From assembly GCA_013822735.1 (NCBI GenBank), contig PNKZ01000002.1, positions 372,001 to 436,000 on the forward strand: a stretch of 64,000 bases of DNA, given 5' to 3'. A program made the position numbers and the translations under genes. Positions 51,682 to 60,952 of the stretch are shown piece by piece. This stretch comes from Pirellula sp. (lineage in GTDB: Bacteria; Planctomycetota; Planctomycetia; Pirellulales; PNKZ01). Every line of letters starts with the position of its first letter. Within the stretch, counting starts at the first letter, position 1. Under the pieces are notes generated by a model. It saw only the letters and a program-made list of their open reading frames with translations, ran no database searches and had not been told where the DNA came from.

Positions 51682-52986
51682 CTAGTATGTTGTGCGGTCG
51701 GAGAGGATCATCCGATACCGCTCGCGGAGATGGTAGGTCGTCCAGCCAAGGTAAAAGTTCGCCCCCAGTGACGCGAATAACGCTACGAGCGAGAAAGTCA
51801 ACGAAGCCCACTGCGATTGGGAATCGGTGTTCGGAACGTTGCCGATCTTGGCCGTCGTGGAAGCGCTGTGCAGATTGGGGTCGGTGGCCGCACGCGGGTC
51901 CGCCGTGTTGGCAAATCGCGGATCGTTCTGGCCCTGCTGGAGCGGGCCCTGCTGCGGTTGGCTGTTGTTGGCAAACGGTTGGGTGTTCGGGGGGAAGCCG
52001 TTGGGGTTTTGTCCGGCGTACTGCGTGCCGTAACCGGGCGTGCCGGTGGGAGCCGGCATCTCGATGCTCGGCTTGGCGGTCTGCATGCCGTACGACTGCG
52101 GATCACCGAGACGAGGACCTTGGCCGTAGTAATTCGGATCGGTCGGCAGGTTCGGATTTGCGCCGTTTGGATTCGCGGCCATGTATTGCGGAGCGCCGTT
52201 CAGCGGATAGCCGTTGGGGCCGTAGCCGGGCTGTACGTAACCGTTGGGGTTGTAGCCGGTCGGCGTGTAGTTCGGTGCGCCGTATTGCGGACTATTGTAG
52301 GGCGGAGCACCGTAGTTCGGCTGTTGCCCGTTGTTGTTCGTGTAGCCGGTATTCGTCGTGGGCGGGTTACCGTAACCGGCCGGCGGCGCATAGACGTTGG
52401 GCACATAGTTGCCCGTGTTGGTCGGCACATAGGGCGTCGACGTACCATTTTGCATGGGGAATCCGCTGGTCGACACGCCGCTGTTCGTCGGATTCGTGCC
52501 CGCGTAGTATTGCGGACCCGTTCCGCTGGGAGCCGGATTCGGAAACTGATTCGTGCCGGAGCGCCCGGGAAGCGAGGAGTTTACGAAGCCGCTATTGTTG
52601 TTCGCGTAGCCCGTGTTATTGGTTGTTGTGTTCGGCGGATACGTCGACTGCGTCGTGCCTGTCGGCTGATAGTTGTTGGGTTGTGTTCCGTTTCCCCAAG
52701 CCGTTGTGGCGGGAGCCGGATTGATTGTGCCCGACGTATTCGACGCGGCTTCCGGCGGGAGAATGTTCTGGTTTGGGAGCCGTTCGCGACCGACGCGGAT
52801 CCGGTAGTTGCGAATGTTGCGGAGTTGCGGCGGCAGGCTGCTGATAAGCTCCGTGCCGGTCTTCATCTCGTCGACCGCTTCCGGCTCGATCTGCACGATA
52901 TACTCAATGGAGTTGTCCGGCTGACGCTCCCAGCCGAAATCCACTCCCAACGCCGTCGGCAGCAACATGAGTACCCAAGCATTCAT
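51682..52986 (-). CDS. Asn/Gly/Pro/Tyr-rich low-complexity protein with terminal membrane span
   Basis: A 434-residue protein. The first 75 residues form a small domain with an export signal (MNAWVLMLLPTALG) and the sequence GWERQPDNSIEYIVQIEPEA. Residues about 85-375 are low complexity, with repeats such as NPNGYVQPGYGPNGYP and NYGAPPYNSPQYG. The last 50 residues hold a membrane span (WASLTFSLVALFASLGANFY) and a basic tail. The repetitive middle is probably disordered or cell-wall-like. It lies six bases from the aldolase gene on the same strand. Function unknown. Confidence 0.8.
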   Translation of the reverse strand: MNAWVLMLLPTALGVDFGWERQPDNSIEYIVQIEPEAVDEMKTGTELISSLPPQLRNIRNYRIRVGRERLPNQNILPPEAASNTSGTINPAPATTAWGNGTQPNNYQPTGTTQSTYPPNTTTNNTGYANNNSGFVNSSLPGRSGTNQFPNPAPSGTGPQYYAGTNPTNSGVSTSGFPMQNGTSTPYVPTNTGNYVPNVYAPPAGYGNPPTTNTGYTNNNGQQPNYGAPPYNSPQYGAPNYTPTGYNPNGYVQPGYGPNGYPLNGAPQYMAANPNGANPNLPTDPNYYGQGPRLGDPQSYGMQTAKPSIEMPAPTGTPGYGTQYAGQNPNGFPPNTQPFANNSQPQQGPLQQGQNDPRFANTADPRAATDPNLHSASTTAKIGNVPNTDSQSQWASLTFSLVALFASLGANFYLGWTTYHLRERYRMILSDRTTY

Positions 52987-53282
52987 AAGAGCAACTCCGA
53001 CCGCAATTGCAGATAGCGCGAACGTATAAGTCCGAAGGGACGACGTCAGCCGACGAGAAGGGCGAGCGCGCTACTTCCGCTTTGGGTGCGAAATCGCGCA
53101 TCACGCAGTGTAGCCAAACTTCGACGGGGGCGTATCTTAGCCCCGTTTCGCGTTTTGCCACAAGCTCGAAATAAGGGGTTAAGAAGCGGTACTTACGCGG
53201 CTTTTGTGAAATCGGAGAGTCGGAGCGGCGACGGGCGGGTTAGCGTTTGCGAAGGGCAAGATAGGCCCCCTGCAGTACGCGA

Positions 53283-54728
53283 CTAGGTTCGCTTTTGTTC
53301 CCAGCTTTTCATTTCACCACGCAGCATCACCAGCAAGGTGTGAAGCAGCGCCAGCACCATCGGGCCGACGAACACACCGATGGGGCCGAGTGCTTGTGCC
53401 CCGCCAAGCACGCTTAGGAGCGCCGGCAACGGATGCAGATTGGATCGTTCTTGCAAGACCAGCGGTTTGATCAAGTTGTCGGCCAACGAAACGACCACAG
53501 CGCAGTAGACGGCAAGTCCGATCGCCGCCCCAGTGCGTTGCTCGATGAAAAACAGCCAGAGGCACGCACCACCCCAAACGAGCGTTGCTCCGACAAGCGG
53601 CACCATGGCGAATAGAATGGTCATGATCGTTAGCAAGAAAACCGATCCGAGGCCGACAAAAAGATATCCGGCGCCCGCAAGCAGACCTTGCGCGAGTGCC
53701 GCGAGCACCATGGAAAGGACGATGGCGCGCGTAAGGTTGCCGAAATCGGCCAGTAGCGTTTCGGTGTGCTTGGGATCGAGAGGGGTAAGTTCGACCAGCG
53801 ATTTCAACATCGATGCGCCGTCGGCGAGAAAGTAGTAGACGCCGAGCAGTACGATTACAAAACCCACGGTGAGCTGCCAGAGTAACCCGCCGACGAATTG
53901 AGTGGTGTCGATTGCCAGCGGAGCGGCGGCAGATCGCGCCTTGGCCAAAATTCCGTCGAGTTGTTCATTGTCGAGCCGTACAAACCGCTTGATCGGCGCT
54001 ACGAGCGGACCGCCGAGTAGCTCCGTTTGAAATTGCTCGAGTTGCGAACGAGCGTTTTGCCAAGCGGCATGATTGGCGTCGGGCTGCGGCGGCTTAGGAG
54101 CTCGAAATGCCGTGAGCCAACTATTCCAAGCGGCTGAGAGCTGGGCCGGGGGCGCGGTAAAGTCGGCGCCCGCGGGAACATTCCCCAAGTGCAATTTCTC
54201 TTCGATGACGCGACTATCCGTTTCGATCTGGCTCTGTAGTTCCTCGATAGGCCTCAGCTTCGCCAAGGCATCCGGTTCTACAAAGGGCCGGTCTTCTAAT
54301 TGGCCGACATTGGCTCGGATTCGTTCGATGGCCGTCATCACGGGGGCGGGCGGCGGCCCGAGCGAAAGCCGATTTCGCAATGTTCCAAACTTGCGAACCA
54401 GCTCTTCACGGTCGAGAGATTCGACGATCGTCGCCGTTTCCGAAACGGCGAGCACGCCGATCAGAATCGACGGAAGCAATACCGAAAGGAGCACGAGGAG
54501 CGTAGTGAGCCCGGCGGCGAGTTGCGAGCGATTTCTCAGCTTCCGCGTAAGCGCGACCTGAATCGGTTGAAACAAGACCGCGAGCATCACCGCTAGGAAT
54601 AGCGGCAAAATAAACGTGGCCATTACCTCGAAGGAGAGTATGCCGATGACGACGACCAGGGCCAGCAAGACGCCTAACGATATCGATCTCGCCAACTTTG
54701 TCGTTTCCCCCTGCAGTGCCGGAGCCAT
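53283..54728 (-). CDS. AI-2E family transporter-like membrane permease
   Basis: A 481-residue polytopic protein. Helix pair one and two are at about residues 15-60 (SLGVLLALVVVIGILSFEVM). A soluble part of about 160 residues follows, and then further helices with LGVYYFLADGASMLKSLVEL and, near the end, PIGVFVGPMVLALLHTLLVM, typical of the PerM/AI-2E exporter family. Members transport small signals or ions across the inner membrane; the substrate is uncertain. The soluble insertion is longer than usual. It is divergent from the cell-surface cluster at 54880. Confidence 0.87.
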   Translation of the reverse strand: MAPALQGETTKLARSISLGVLLALVVVIGILSFEVMATFILPLFLAVMLAVLFQPIQVALTRKLRNRSQLAAGLTTLLVLLSVLLPSILIGVLAVSETATIVESLDREELVRKFGTLRNRLSLGPPPAPVMTAIERIRANVGQLEDRPFVEPDALAKLRPIEELQSQIETDSRVIEEKLHLGNVPAGADFTAPPAQLSAAWNSWLTAFRAPKPPQPDANHAAWQNARSQLEQFQTELLGGPLVAPIKRFVRLDNEQLDGILAKARSAAAPLAIDTTQFVGGLLWQLTVGFVIVLLGVYYFLADGASMLKSLVELTPLDPKHTETLLADFGNLTRAIVLSMVLAALAQGLLAGAGYLFVGLGSVFLLTIMTILFAMVPLVGATLVWGGACLWLFFIEQRTGAAIGLAVYCAVVVSLADNLIKPLVLQERSNLHPLPALLSVLGGAQALGPIGVFVGPMVLALLHTLLVMLRGEMKSWEQKRT

Positions 54729-54879
54729 TCGTCACCTGAGAAATCTGCCGTAACCCATGGAACAGGACGCGACGACGATTCTAGCGAGCCGTCGGCTTTT
54801 CCGCGGCGCGGCTTGTCGGAAATCGGTCGTCACGCGAGAATCACCGGTTTACCACTTCGCCGTTTTCGCCGACTATTCC

Positions 54880-55905
54880 ATGCCCAAATTGCCCGCCGAT
54901 CTGATGAAGCGCGTAAAGCTCGTCGCTCGGCCGGTGATGTTCTTAGTCGTTGTTTGGTTCGTGCAAGGAGCGGCGCGCGAGGGTTGGCGAAAACTTCAAC
55001 TGCGCATCGATGCCGGGGAGTGGAGCCTCGACCAAATGGATTGGGGCTGGCTGGCTGCGGCCGCCTTGATCTATTCGCTGGGGCAACTCCCGTTCGGCCT
55101 TTTCTGGCGCAGAATTCTTGCCGGGCTAGGGCAGCGATTGCCGCTGGGCCCCGTCTTGCGAGCGTTCTACATCGGTCATCTCGGCAAATATGTACCGGGC
55201 AAGGCGATGGTCGTCGTGATGCGAACGAGCATGCTTGTGCGTCAGGGAGCTTCGGCAGGCGCTGCGGCCGTCAGCGTCTTTTACGAAACGCTTTCCATGA
55301 TGGCCGCAGGTGCCGCATTGTCGACGCTCCTTATTCTCGTCAAGTTTTCCGACCAGCGCAACTGGCTCCTCGGATCGATGGCAATGCTCGTCGTCACCGG
55401 CCTGCCGATTCTTCCTCCGGTGTTCGAGCAAATTATACGTCGGCTAAGAATCGGCAAGTCCGACGAGGCCGGCGCATCGCATGCCCTCACGGGAATCGGC
55501 TTTCGCACTTTCGTCGTCGGCTGGGGCTTATTGTTCGTCGGTTGGGCCATGCTAGGAGCGAGCATCGTCGCAACGGTGCGCGCGGGCGGATTTACGAGCC
55601 CGGTCGGTATCGGCGATGAGTGGACCATCGCTACGGCCGCCGCATCCCTTGCCGTCGTCATCGGCTTTTTGTCCTTCATTCCCGGCGGGTTCGGCGTACG
55701 CGATGGAATCCTCTTTACCGTGCTTACTTGGACGTATGACGAAGCCGCGGCGATGGTCACGGCGATTCTCGTCCGCTTGATTTGGTTGGTGGCCGAGCTT
55801 CTCGTTTCGATTATCCTGTACAAATGGGTCGGCAGCCCCAAAGTTGAAGGCACGCTGCCGGGGGCCAATGCCGATTTGTACGATGCGGCCGATGCCGAAG
55901 CCTAG
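54880..55905 (+). CDS. Lysylphosphatidylglycerol synthase TM-type flippase-like protein
   Basis: A 341-residue membrane protein of the MprF N-terminal/UPF0104 family; start at 54880 or a little further in. It shows about eight membrane spans, with the family block FYIGHLGKYVPGKAMVVVMR and, near the end, FIPGGFGVRDGILFTVL. Such proteins flip or bind glycolipids. Six bases after its stop begins a glycosyltransferase, and a further membrane protein follows, so a small cluster for a lipid-linked glycan is likely. Its substrate is inferred. Confidence 0.83.
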   Translation: MPKLPADLMKRVKLVARPVMFLVVVWFVQGAAREGWRKLQLRIDAGEWSLDQMDWGWLAAAALIYSLGQLPFGLFWRRILAGLGQRLPLGPVLRAFYIGHLGKYVPGKAMVVVMRTSMLVRQGASAGAAAVSVFYETLSMMAAGAALSTLLILVKFSDQRNWLLGSMAMLVVTGLPILPPVFEQIIRRLRIGKSDEAGASHALTGIGFRTFVVGWGLLFVGWAMLGASIVATVRAGGFTSPVGIGDEWTIATAAASLAVVIGFLSFIPGGFGVRDGILFTVLTWTYDEAAAMVTAILVRLIWLVAELLVSIILYKWVGSPKVEGTLPGANADLYDAADAEA

Positions 55906-55911
55906 CGTCGA

Positions 55912-56907
55912 GTGTCGAACTCTCTAAGAAACACTGCCTTGAAGATTTCCGCGGTCATCCCGACGTACAACGAAGTCGAAAGCCTGCAGCAGCTCTATGC
56001 CGAGCTGACCGCAGTGGCGACGGAACAGGCGTATGATTTTGAAGTTCTCTTCATCGACGACGGTTCGACCGACGGCTCTTGGGATCTGATCCGCCGACTC
56101 TCGGAAGCTGACCCGCGCGTGCGCGGGATTCGCTTCCGCCGCAACTTTGGAAAAGCCGCCGCCCTGCGCGCCGGCTTCGAGGCTTCGAACGGCGACTTCA
56201 TTATTACCTTGGATGCCGACCTTCAGGACGATCCTCGCGAGATCCCCCGTTTCCTCGCCGAGCTCCGTGAGAAGCGTCTCGACGTCGTAAGCGGCTGGAA
56301 ACAAATTCGCCACGATCCCTGGCACAAGGTTTGGCCGTCCCGTGTGTTCAACCATTTGGTCGGTTACCTGACGGGCGTCAAGCTGCACGATCACAACTGC
56401 GGAATGAAGTTCTATCGGCGTGCCGTTGTCTTTGAGGTGCGGATCTACGGCGAGCTGCATCGGTTCATCCCGGTATTGGCGCATGCCCGAGGGTTTCGCG
56501 TCGGCGAGATCGCCATCAAGCATCGCGCTCGACAATTCGGCTCATCGAAGTACGGCTTCCGCCGATTTTTCAAAGGCTTCCTCGACTTGCTGACGGTGAC
56601 GTTTCTCACCGGTTTCGGCCATCGCCCTCAGCATCTGCTCGGCACGCTCGGGCTGATCAGCTTTTTGCTTGGCGGTCTCGGTATGGTTTACCTGGGAGGG
56701 TATTGGATCAACGCCGAACTTCACGGACATGATCCCAAGCTCCACCAGCGTCCCGCCCTGCTCTATTCCATCGCCGCGCTCTTGATCGGCGGGCAGTTCA
56801 TGTCGATTGGCTTCTTAGCCGAGTTGATCACTTCGCATCTCGGACGCGATCTCGATACCTTCAGCGTGGCCGAACGAACCGAAGAACCTCGTCCGACGGA
56901 AAACTGA
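55912..56907 (+). CDS. Family 2 glycosyltransferase with C-terminal membrane spans
   Basis: A 331-residue enzyme starting at GTG 55912. AVIPTYNEVESLQQLYAELT, FIDDGSTDGSWD and ITLDADLQDDPRE are the nucleotide-sugar and metal (DxD) motifs of GT2, and DHNCGMKFYRRAV is seen in the dolichol-phosphate-mannose synthase/ArnC/GtrB kind. Two membrane spans lie at about residues 235-265 and 282-303. Such enzymes transfer a sugar from a nucleotide sugar to undecaprenyl phosphate. The neighbours, a flippase-like protein before and a polytopic protein after, are the expected partners. Confidence 0.93.
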   Translation: MSNSLRNTALKISAVIPTYNEVESLQQLYAELTAVATEQAYDFEVLFIDDGSTDGSWDLIRRLSEADPRVRGIRFRRNFGKAAALRAGFEASNGDFIITLDADLQDDPREIPRFLAELREKRLDVVSGWKQIRHDPWHKVWPSRVFNHLVGYLTGVKLHDHNCGMKFYRRAVVFEVRIYGELHRFIPVLAHARGFRVGEIAIKHRARQFGSSKYGFRRFFKGFLDLLTVTFLTGFGHRPQHLLGTLGLISFLLGGLGMVYLGGYWINAELHGHDPKLHQRPALLYSIAALLIGGQFMSIGFLAELITSHLGRDLDTFSVAERTEEPRPTEN

Positions 56908-56988
56908 GTTCGGTCGCGGGCGGAATTCGGCTACAATCGGCGCGGCTTCCGTCGAACTCGTGCATCTTTTCGCAGCGCCGACAGTCGT

Positions 56989-58443
56989 ATGCCCAGCAAC
57001 TCCGATTCTTCCGCCGCGCTGCGCCGCATTCTTTACGGGCTCCTGATCGTCGTTGGAGCCGCCGGTATTTCCGGCCGTATCTTGGCCGTCGATGCGGTCG
57101 ACTCTACTCGTTTGGAAGGGTACCTCTTCGGCATCGGCCGCCCCGATTGGCAAAAGAAGCTGCCGTTTCTCAGCGCCAACGACCGCAGTCGTTGGATCAC
57201 GATCCGTTCGCTCGTGGAGCACGGCACCTACGAGATCGACGAGATTATCAAGGAGCCAAATTGGGACTCGATCGACGTCGTCAAGCACGATGACGAAGGA
57301 CGGGCCGCGCCCGAGCCGGGCCAAGGGCACTTCTATTCTTCGAAGCCGCCGCTTCTTTCGACGCTGATCGCCGCCGAGTATTGGTTGATCTATCACGGCC
57401 TGGGCTACTCGCTCGGAGAACATCCGTTCGGCGTCGGCCGCTTCATGCTGCTCACGATTAACGTTCCGACGATCGTCGTTCTCTGGCTGCTGTTGGCCCG
57501 TTATGTGGAACGGTATGGCCGGACCGATTTCGGTCGGGTATTCACCATGGCGTGCGCGATATTCGGCACGTTGCAAACTACCTTCGCCGTTTCACTGAAC
57601 AATCACCTCATCGCCGCGGCGTCGGCGATGGTGCTGCTCGATGCGGTGGTGCGAATCGTCGTTGAAGGGGACTTGCGCCCGCGTCGGTTTGTGCAGGCGG
57701 GGTTCTTTGCCGCGTTCTTGGCCGCGAATGAGTTACCGGCCCTGTCGATCGCCGCGCTTGCCGGAGCAGGCCTGTTGTGGAAGTTTCCGCGACAGACGTT
57801 GCTCGCCGGAGTGCCTGCTGCGGCCCTTGTCTTGGCCGCCGCTTGGGGAACCAACTACGCTGCCCACGGCACGCTGGTTCCCGCCTACGCGCATCGCGAC
57901 CCGGCGAACAACTGGTACATCTACCGCTACGAAAAGAATGGTCGCGTGATTGATAGTTATTGGTCGCACGTCGATCGCCGCAGTGCCATTGATCGAGGCG
58001 AACCGTCACGAGCGACGTACGTCTTCCACGTACTCATCGGCCATCACGGTATCTTTTCGCTCACGCCGATCTGGATACTCACGGTCGCGGGCCTGTGGAT
58101 GCTCTGCCGCGATCGCACGGAACCGCTGCGCGGAATTGCCGCGGTTATCGCGCTGGCATCGCTTGTTTGCTTGGCGTTTTATTTGTCGCGCCCGCAGATC
58201 GATCGCAACTACGGCGGCATGGCTTCCGGTTTCCGTTGGGTATTCTGGTTCATGCCGCTGTGGCTCGCGGGACTGTTGCGGGCAGCGGATGCTTGTGCAT
58301 CGAGTCGTACACGAATCGGATTGTGTTACGCGATGCTGGCAATCTCGGTCGTCACAGTCACTTTTCCGACTTGGAATCCTTGGACGCTCCCATGGCTTAT
58401 GCAACTCTGTGAATTCATGGGCTGGTCGCGTTTGGGGGGCTGA
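56989..58443 (+). CDS. Polytopic membrane protein, possible GT-C-type
   Basis: A 484-residue protein with about ten membrane helices and a large exported loop (residues about 40-130) with the motif HFYSSKPPLLSTLIAAEYWL. This PPLLSTL element with a preceding GQGHFYSS is like the first loop of GT-C glycosyltransferases (ArnT/PMT-type). A dolichol- or undecaprenyl-linked sugar could be the donor, which the gene before makes. The sequence is otherwise not similar to any family I can name, so the role is inferred from the cluster. Confidence 0.68.
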   Translation: MPSNSDSSAALRRILYGLLIVVGAAGISGRILAVDAVDSTRLEGYLFGIGRPDWQKKLPFLSANDRSRWITIRSLVEHGTYEIDEIIKEPNWDSIDVVKHDDEGRAAPEPGQGHFYSSKPPLLSTLIAAEYWLIYHGLGYSLGEHPFGVGRFMLLTINVPTIVVLWLLLARYVERYGRTDFGRVFTMACAIFGTLQTTFAVSLNNHLIAAASAMVLLDAVVRIVVEGDLRPRRFVQAGFFAAFLAANELPALSIAALAGAGLLWKFPRQTLLAGVPAAALVLAAAWGTNYAAHGTLVPAYAHRDPANNWYIYRYEKNGRVIDSYWSHVDRRSAIDRGEPSRATYVFHVLIGHHGIFSLTPIWILTVAGLWMLCRDRTEPLRGIAAVIALASLVCLAFYLSRPQIDRNYGGMASGFRWVFWFMPLWLAGLLRAADACASSRTRIGLCYAMLAISVVTVTFPTWNPWTLPWLMQLCEFMGWSRLGG

Positions 58444-58577
58444 ATTCGGCGCTTGGGAGAAGTTTGCCGCGGCGCAAAATCAGCGGGGAATCCGGCCGTT
58501 GCTCCCCTTGCATGAATTGGCGAAGCGTCTAGGATGATGTGCTTACCTATTCGGCCAAGTGTGTGAGGAGGGAGCGA

Positions 58578-58705
58578 TGGGAACTCGCCCAAAGACCAAA
58601 CTGACCCGTTCGCGGCAAAATTTGCGTTGCCCGAAGTGCGGCTCGGCATATCGTCGGCAATTGAAGCGCTGCAAGCGTTGCGCTAAGGCTCTGCCGAAGA
58701 ACTAG
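58578..58705 (+). pseudogene. Small zinc-ribbon protein broken by one-base frameshift
   Basis: ATG 58578 has GAGGAGGGAG immediately upstream, an excellent ribosome site. It reads MGTRPKTKLTRSRQ and would then go out of frame at the run of A before 58621. The next frame continues at once with LRCPKCGSAYRRQLKRCKRC and AKALPKN before a stop, a basic two-CxxC zinc-ribbon protein of about 42 residues in all. One extra A in that run (AAA to AAAA) would restore a single gene. It is a recent frameshift or a sequencing error. Confidence 0.6.
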
Positions 58706-58957
58706 CCCATTCCAGACATCCGCGGCAAGCGAGCGGCTGTGCACGGCCCTTGCTTGCTCCACGGCCCGCGGCGCGACCGTCCTGAAGGCTCGAACCTTCA
58801 CGATAGTGGCGCGGCGGGCTGCGTCGTTTTTACGACCTGCTTCGTTTCGACACGGCAACGTGCTGTAAAGTCCACAGTCGCCGTCGGCCACGCCGCATGA
58901 AATAATGAAACGGTCTGCGAGTGTCGTTTCCTTACTTTGTTTTCGATCGGCCCCGCC

Positions 58958-60565
58958 ATGCGCGCCTTCGGTCGTCGCTATCTTGTACCGTTTCATCCGA
59001 AGCGAGTTCCGCATCACTTCACCGATGTTTTGATCATCGGCGGAGGATTAGCCGGCCTTCGCGCGGCTTTGGCGATAGATCCGAAACTGCAGACGCTCGT
59101 CATTACGAAGCTTGCCCTGCAGCAGTCGAATAGTCAGTATGCGCAGGGCGGCATCGCCGGCGTAATGGATCCCGAAGACAACTTCGCCAATCATGTGGCC
59201 GATACCATAAGGGCCGGCGGCGATCTTTGCGACGAGGCGATCGTCGAACTGGTCGTGCGCGAAGCGCCGCGGCGGATTCAAGAGCTCATCGGTTGGGGAG
59301 CACGCTTCGATCTTGAATCGGGCTCGCTCGCGCTAGGCCGCGAAGGAGGGCACAGCCACGATCGGATCGTGCATGCCTTGGGTGATGCCACCGGCCGCGA
59401 AGTAATGCGGGCCGTGATCGAGAAGACCGCGGGACTCCGCAATGTCGACAATTGGAGCGACACGTTTACGCTCGACTTGCTCACGCACGAAGGAGTCGTC
59501 CGAGGCGCACTCGTTTGGAATCTCAAGCACGGCAAGACGCTGGTATGGGCGAAGCAGACCATTCTCTGTACGGGCGGGGCCGGACAACTCTATCGAGAAA
59601 CGACGAACCCTGACGTTGCGACCGGCGACGGCCACGCCATGGCGTATCGCGCCGGCGCCGAGTTGCGCGACATGGAGTTCATGCAGTTCCATCCGACGGT
59701 ACTCTACATCGCCGGTTCGAGCCGGAACTTGATCACCGAAGCCATGCGCGGTGAAGGCGCGTACCTGGTCGATCGCGCCGGTAAACGCTTTATGTTCGAG
59801 TACGACGAACGGGGCGAATTGGCTCCTCGCGACGTCGTAAGCCAGTCGATCGTGTTGCAGATGGAAAAGACGCGGCACCCGAATGTATATCTCGATCTTT
59901 CGCATCTCGACGCCGAACGCGTCCGAAAGCGATTTCCCGGCATCGCGGCCTGTTGTGCGGAGTTTGGGATCGATATCACGCGCGATCGCATTCCGGTTCG
60001 TCCTGGTGCGCACTACATGATGGGAGGCGTTACGGTCGACGACCACGGTCGGACGACGCTGCCCGGCCTCTGGGCCGCCGGCGAAGTAACTTCCAGCGGA
60101 CTGCACGGAGCCAATCGATTGGCGTCGAACAGCCTCCTGGAAGGATTGGTGTTCGGCGCTCATGCGGGCGAAGGAGCTTCCGCGGCCGCATTGCAAATTG
60201 ACGATGATTTCCGCGTCCCCCTGATCGAAAATGCCCCGCAAGAACAGGCGGCCGATTTGTTGGACATTGTTGATATTCGCAATTCGCTGAAGAGTTTGAT
60301 GTGGCACAGCGTCGGCGTTCGTCGCGAACTGGCGGGTTTGAGCGACGCGGAGGAAACCATTGGTCGCTGGTGCGGCTATGTGCTCAATCGGCAGCTGACG
60401 ACTTCGGCCGGTTGGGAACTCCAGAACATGCTCACGATCGCCAGGCTCATGGTCGATGCGGCTTTGCGCCGTCAAGAATCGCGCGGTACGCACCTGCGCC
60501 TCGACTTTCCCGAACTCGACAACGCACACTGGCGTAAACACATCGTCTTCCAACGGGAAGGCTAG
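58958..60565 (+). CDS. nadB: L-aspartate oxidase
   Basis: A 535-residue flavoprotein that makes iminoaspartate for quinolinate, the first step of NAD synthesis. The FAD motif VLIIGGGLAGLRAALAI is near the start; the NadB-type SQYAQGGIAGVMDPEDN, GREGGHSHDRIVHALGDATG and HPTVLYIAGSSRNLITEAMR are intact, and HYMMGGVTVDDHGRTTLPGL closes the catalytic part. The start at 58958 (MRAFGRRYLVPFHPK) is chosen over one seven codons upstream. The end shows the helical C-terminal domain. It is followed five bases later by a LigD-type phosphoesterase. No nadA or nadC gene lies near. Confidence 0.9.
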   Translation: MRAFGRRYLVPFHPKRVPHHFTDVLIIGGGLAGLRAALAIDPKLQTLVITKLALQQSNSQYAQGGIAGVMDPEDNFANHVADTIRAGGDLCDEAIVELVVREAPRRIQELIGWGARFDLESGSLALGREGGHSHDRIVHALGDATGREVMRAVIEKTAGLRNVDNWSDTFTLDLLTHEGVVRGALVWNLKHGKTLVWAKQTILCTGGAGQLYRETTNPDVATGDGHAMAYRAGAELRDMEFMQFHPTVLYIAGSSRNLITEAMRGEGAYLVDRAGKRFMFEYDERGELAPRDVVSQSIVLQMEKTRHPNVYLDLSHLDAERVRKRFPGIAACCAEFGIDITRDRIPVRPGAHYMMGGVTVDDHGRTTLPGLWAAGEVTSSGLHGANRLASNSLLEGLVFGAHAGEGASAAALQIDDDFRVPLIENAPQEQAADLLDIVDIRNSLKSLMWHSVGVRRELAGLSDAEETIGRWCGYVLNRQLTTSAGWELQNMLTIARLMVDAALRRQESRGTHLRLDFPELDNAHWRKHIVFQREG

Positions 60566-60570
60566 TCGTC

Positions 60571-60948
60571 ATGCCGCGCTACGTCGTATTGCGCCACGAG
60601 TTGCCGCTCGATTCGGAGCGCCCTTCGCATTGGGACTTCATGCTGGAAAGTGGCGAAGTGCTGCGAACCTGGGCTCTGCTGCAACGGCCGGATACGTCGG
60701 AACCGCAAATTGCGGAAGCGTTGGTCGATCATCGCTTGGCGTATTTAGAATATGAAGGGCCCGTCTCCGGCGACCGGGGGTGCGTTGTCCGCTGGGATGC
60801 CGGAATTTACGAGCCTCTAAATGAAACGGAGATTTCACAACCATCGCTTGCGATTCGCGTAGCGGGAGACCGATTGCGCGGCGACGTAAAGCTCTTGTCC
60901 GCAGCTGATGCGTGGCGATTCGTGTACTCTGCCGACTCTTCCGACTGA
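60571..60948 (+). CDS. Stand-alone LigD-type 3'-phosphoesterase domain
   Basis: A 125-residue protein that matches the N-terminal phosphoesterase domain of LigD. SHWDFMLESGEVLRTWAL parallels the HYDLRLE...LKSWA block of LigD, DHRLAYLEYEGPVSG the DHPLDYxxFEGxIP block, and VVRWDAGIYEP the VxxWDxGTYxP block. In LigD this module removes ribonucleotides or phosphates from 3' ends before ligation in non-homologous end joining. Here there is no ligase or polymerase attached. It follows nadB by five bases, so they are one transcript; the link may be to NAD-dependent repair, or to another phosphoester. Confidence 0.82.
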   Translation: MPRYVVLRHELPLDSERPSHWDFMLESGEVLRTWALLQRPDTSEPQIAEALVDHRLAYLEYEGPVSGDRGCVVRWDAGIYEPLNETEISQPSLAIRVAGDRLRGDVKLLSAADAWRFVYSADSSD

Positions 60949-60952
60949 CAGG

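Noticed and set aside
52044-52700. Possible CRISPR-like or satellite repeat from the periodic sequence in this gene
   Set aside because: The periodicity comes from Asn/Pro/Gly/Tyr codons of one open frame and the units are irregular, without spacers.
59333-60553. A 406-codon open frame opposite nadB
   Set aside because: Antisense shadow of nadB.
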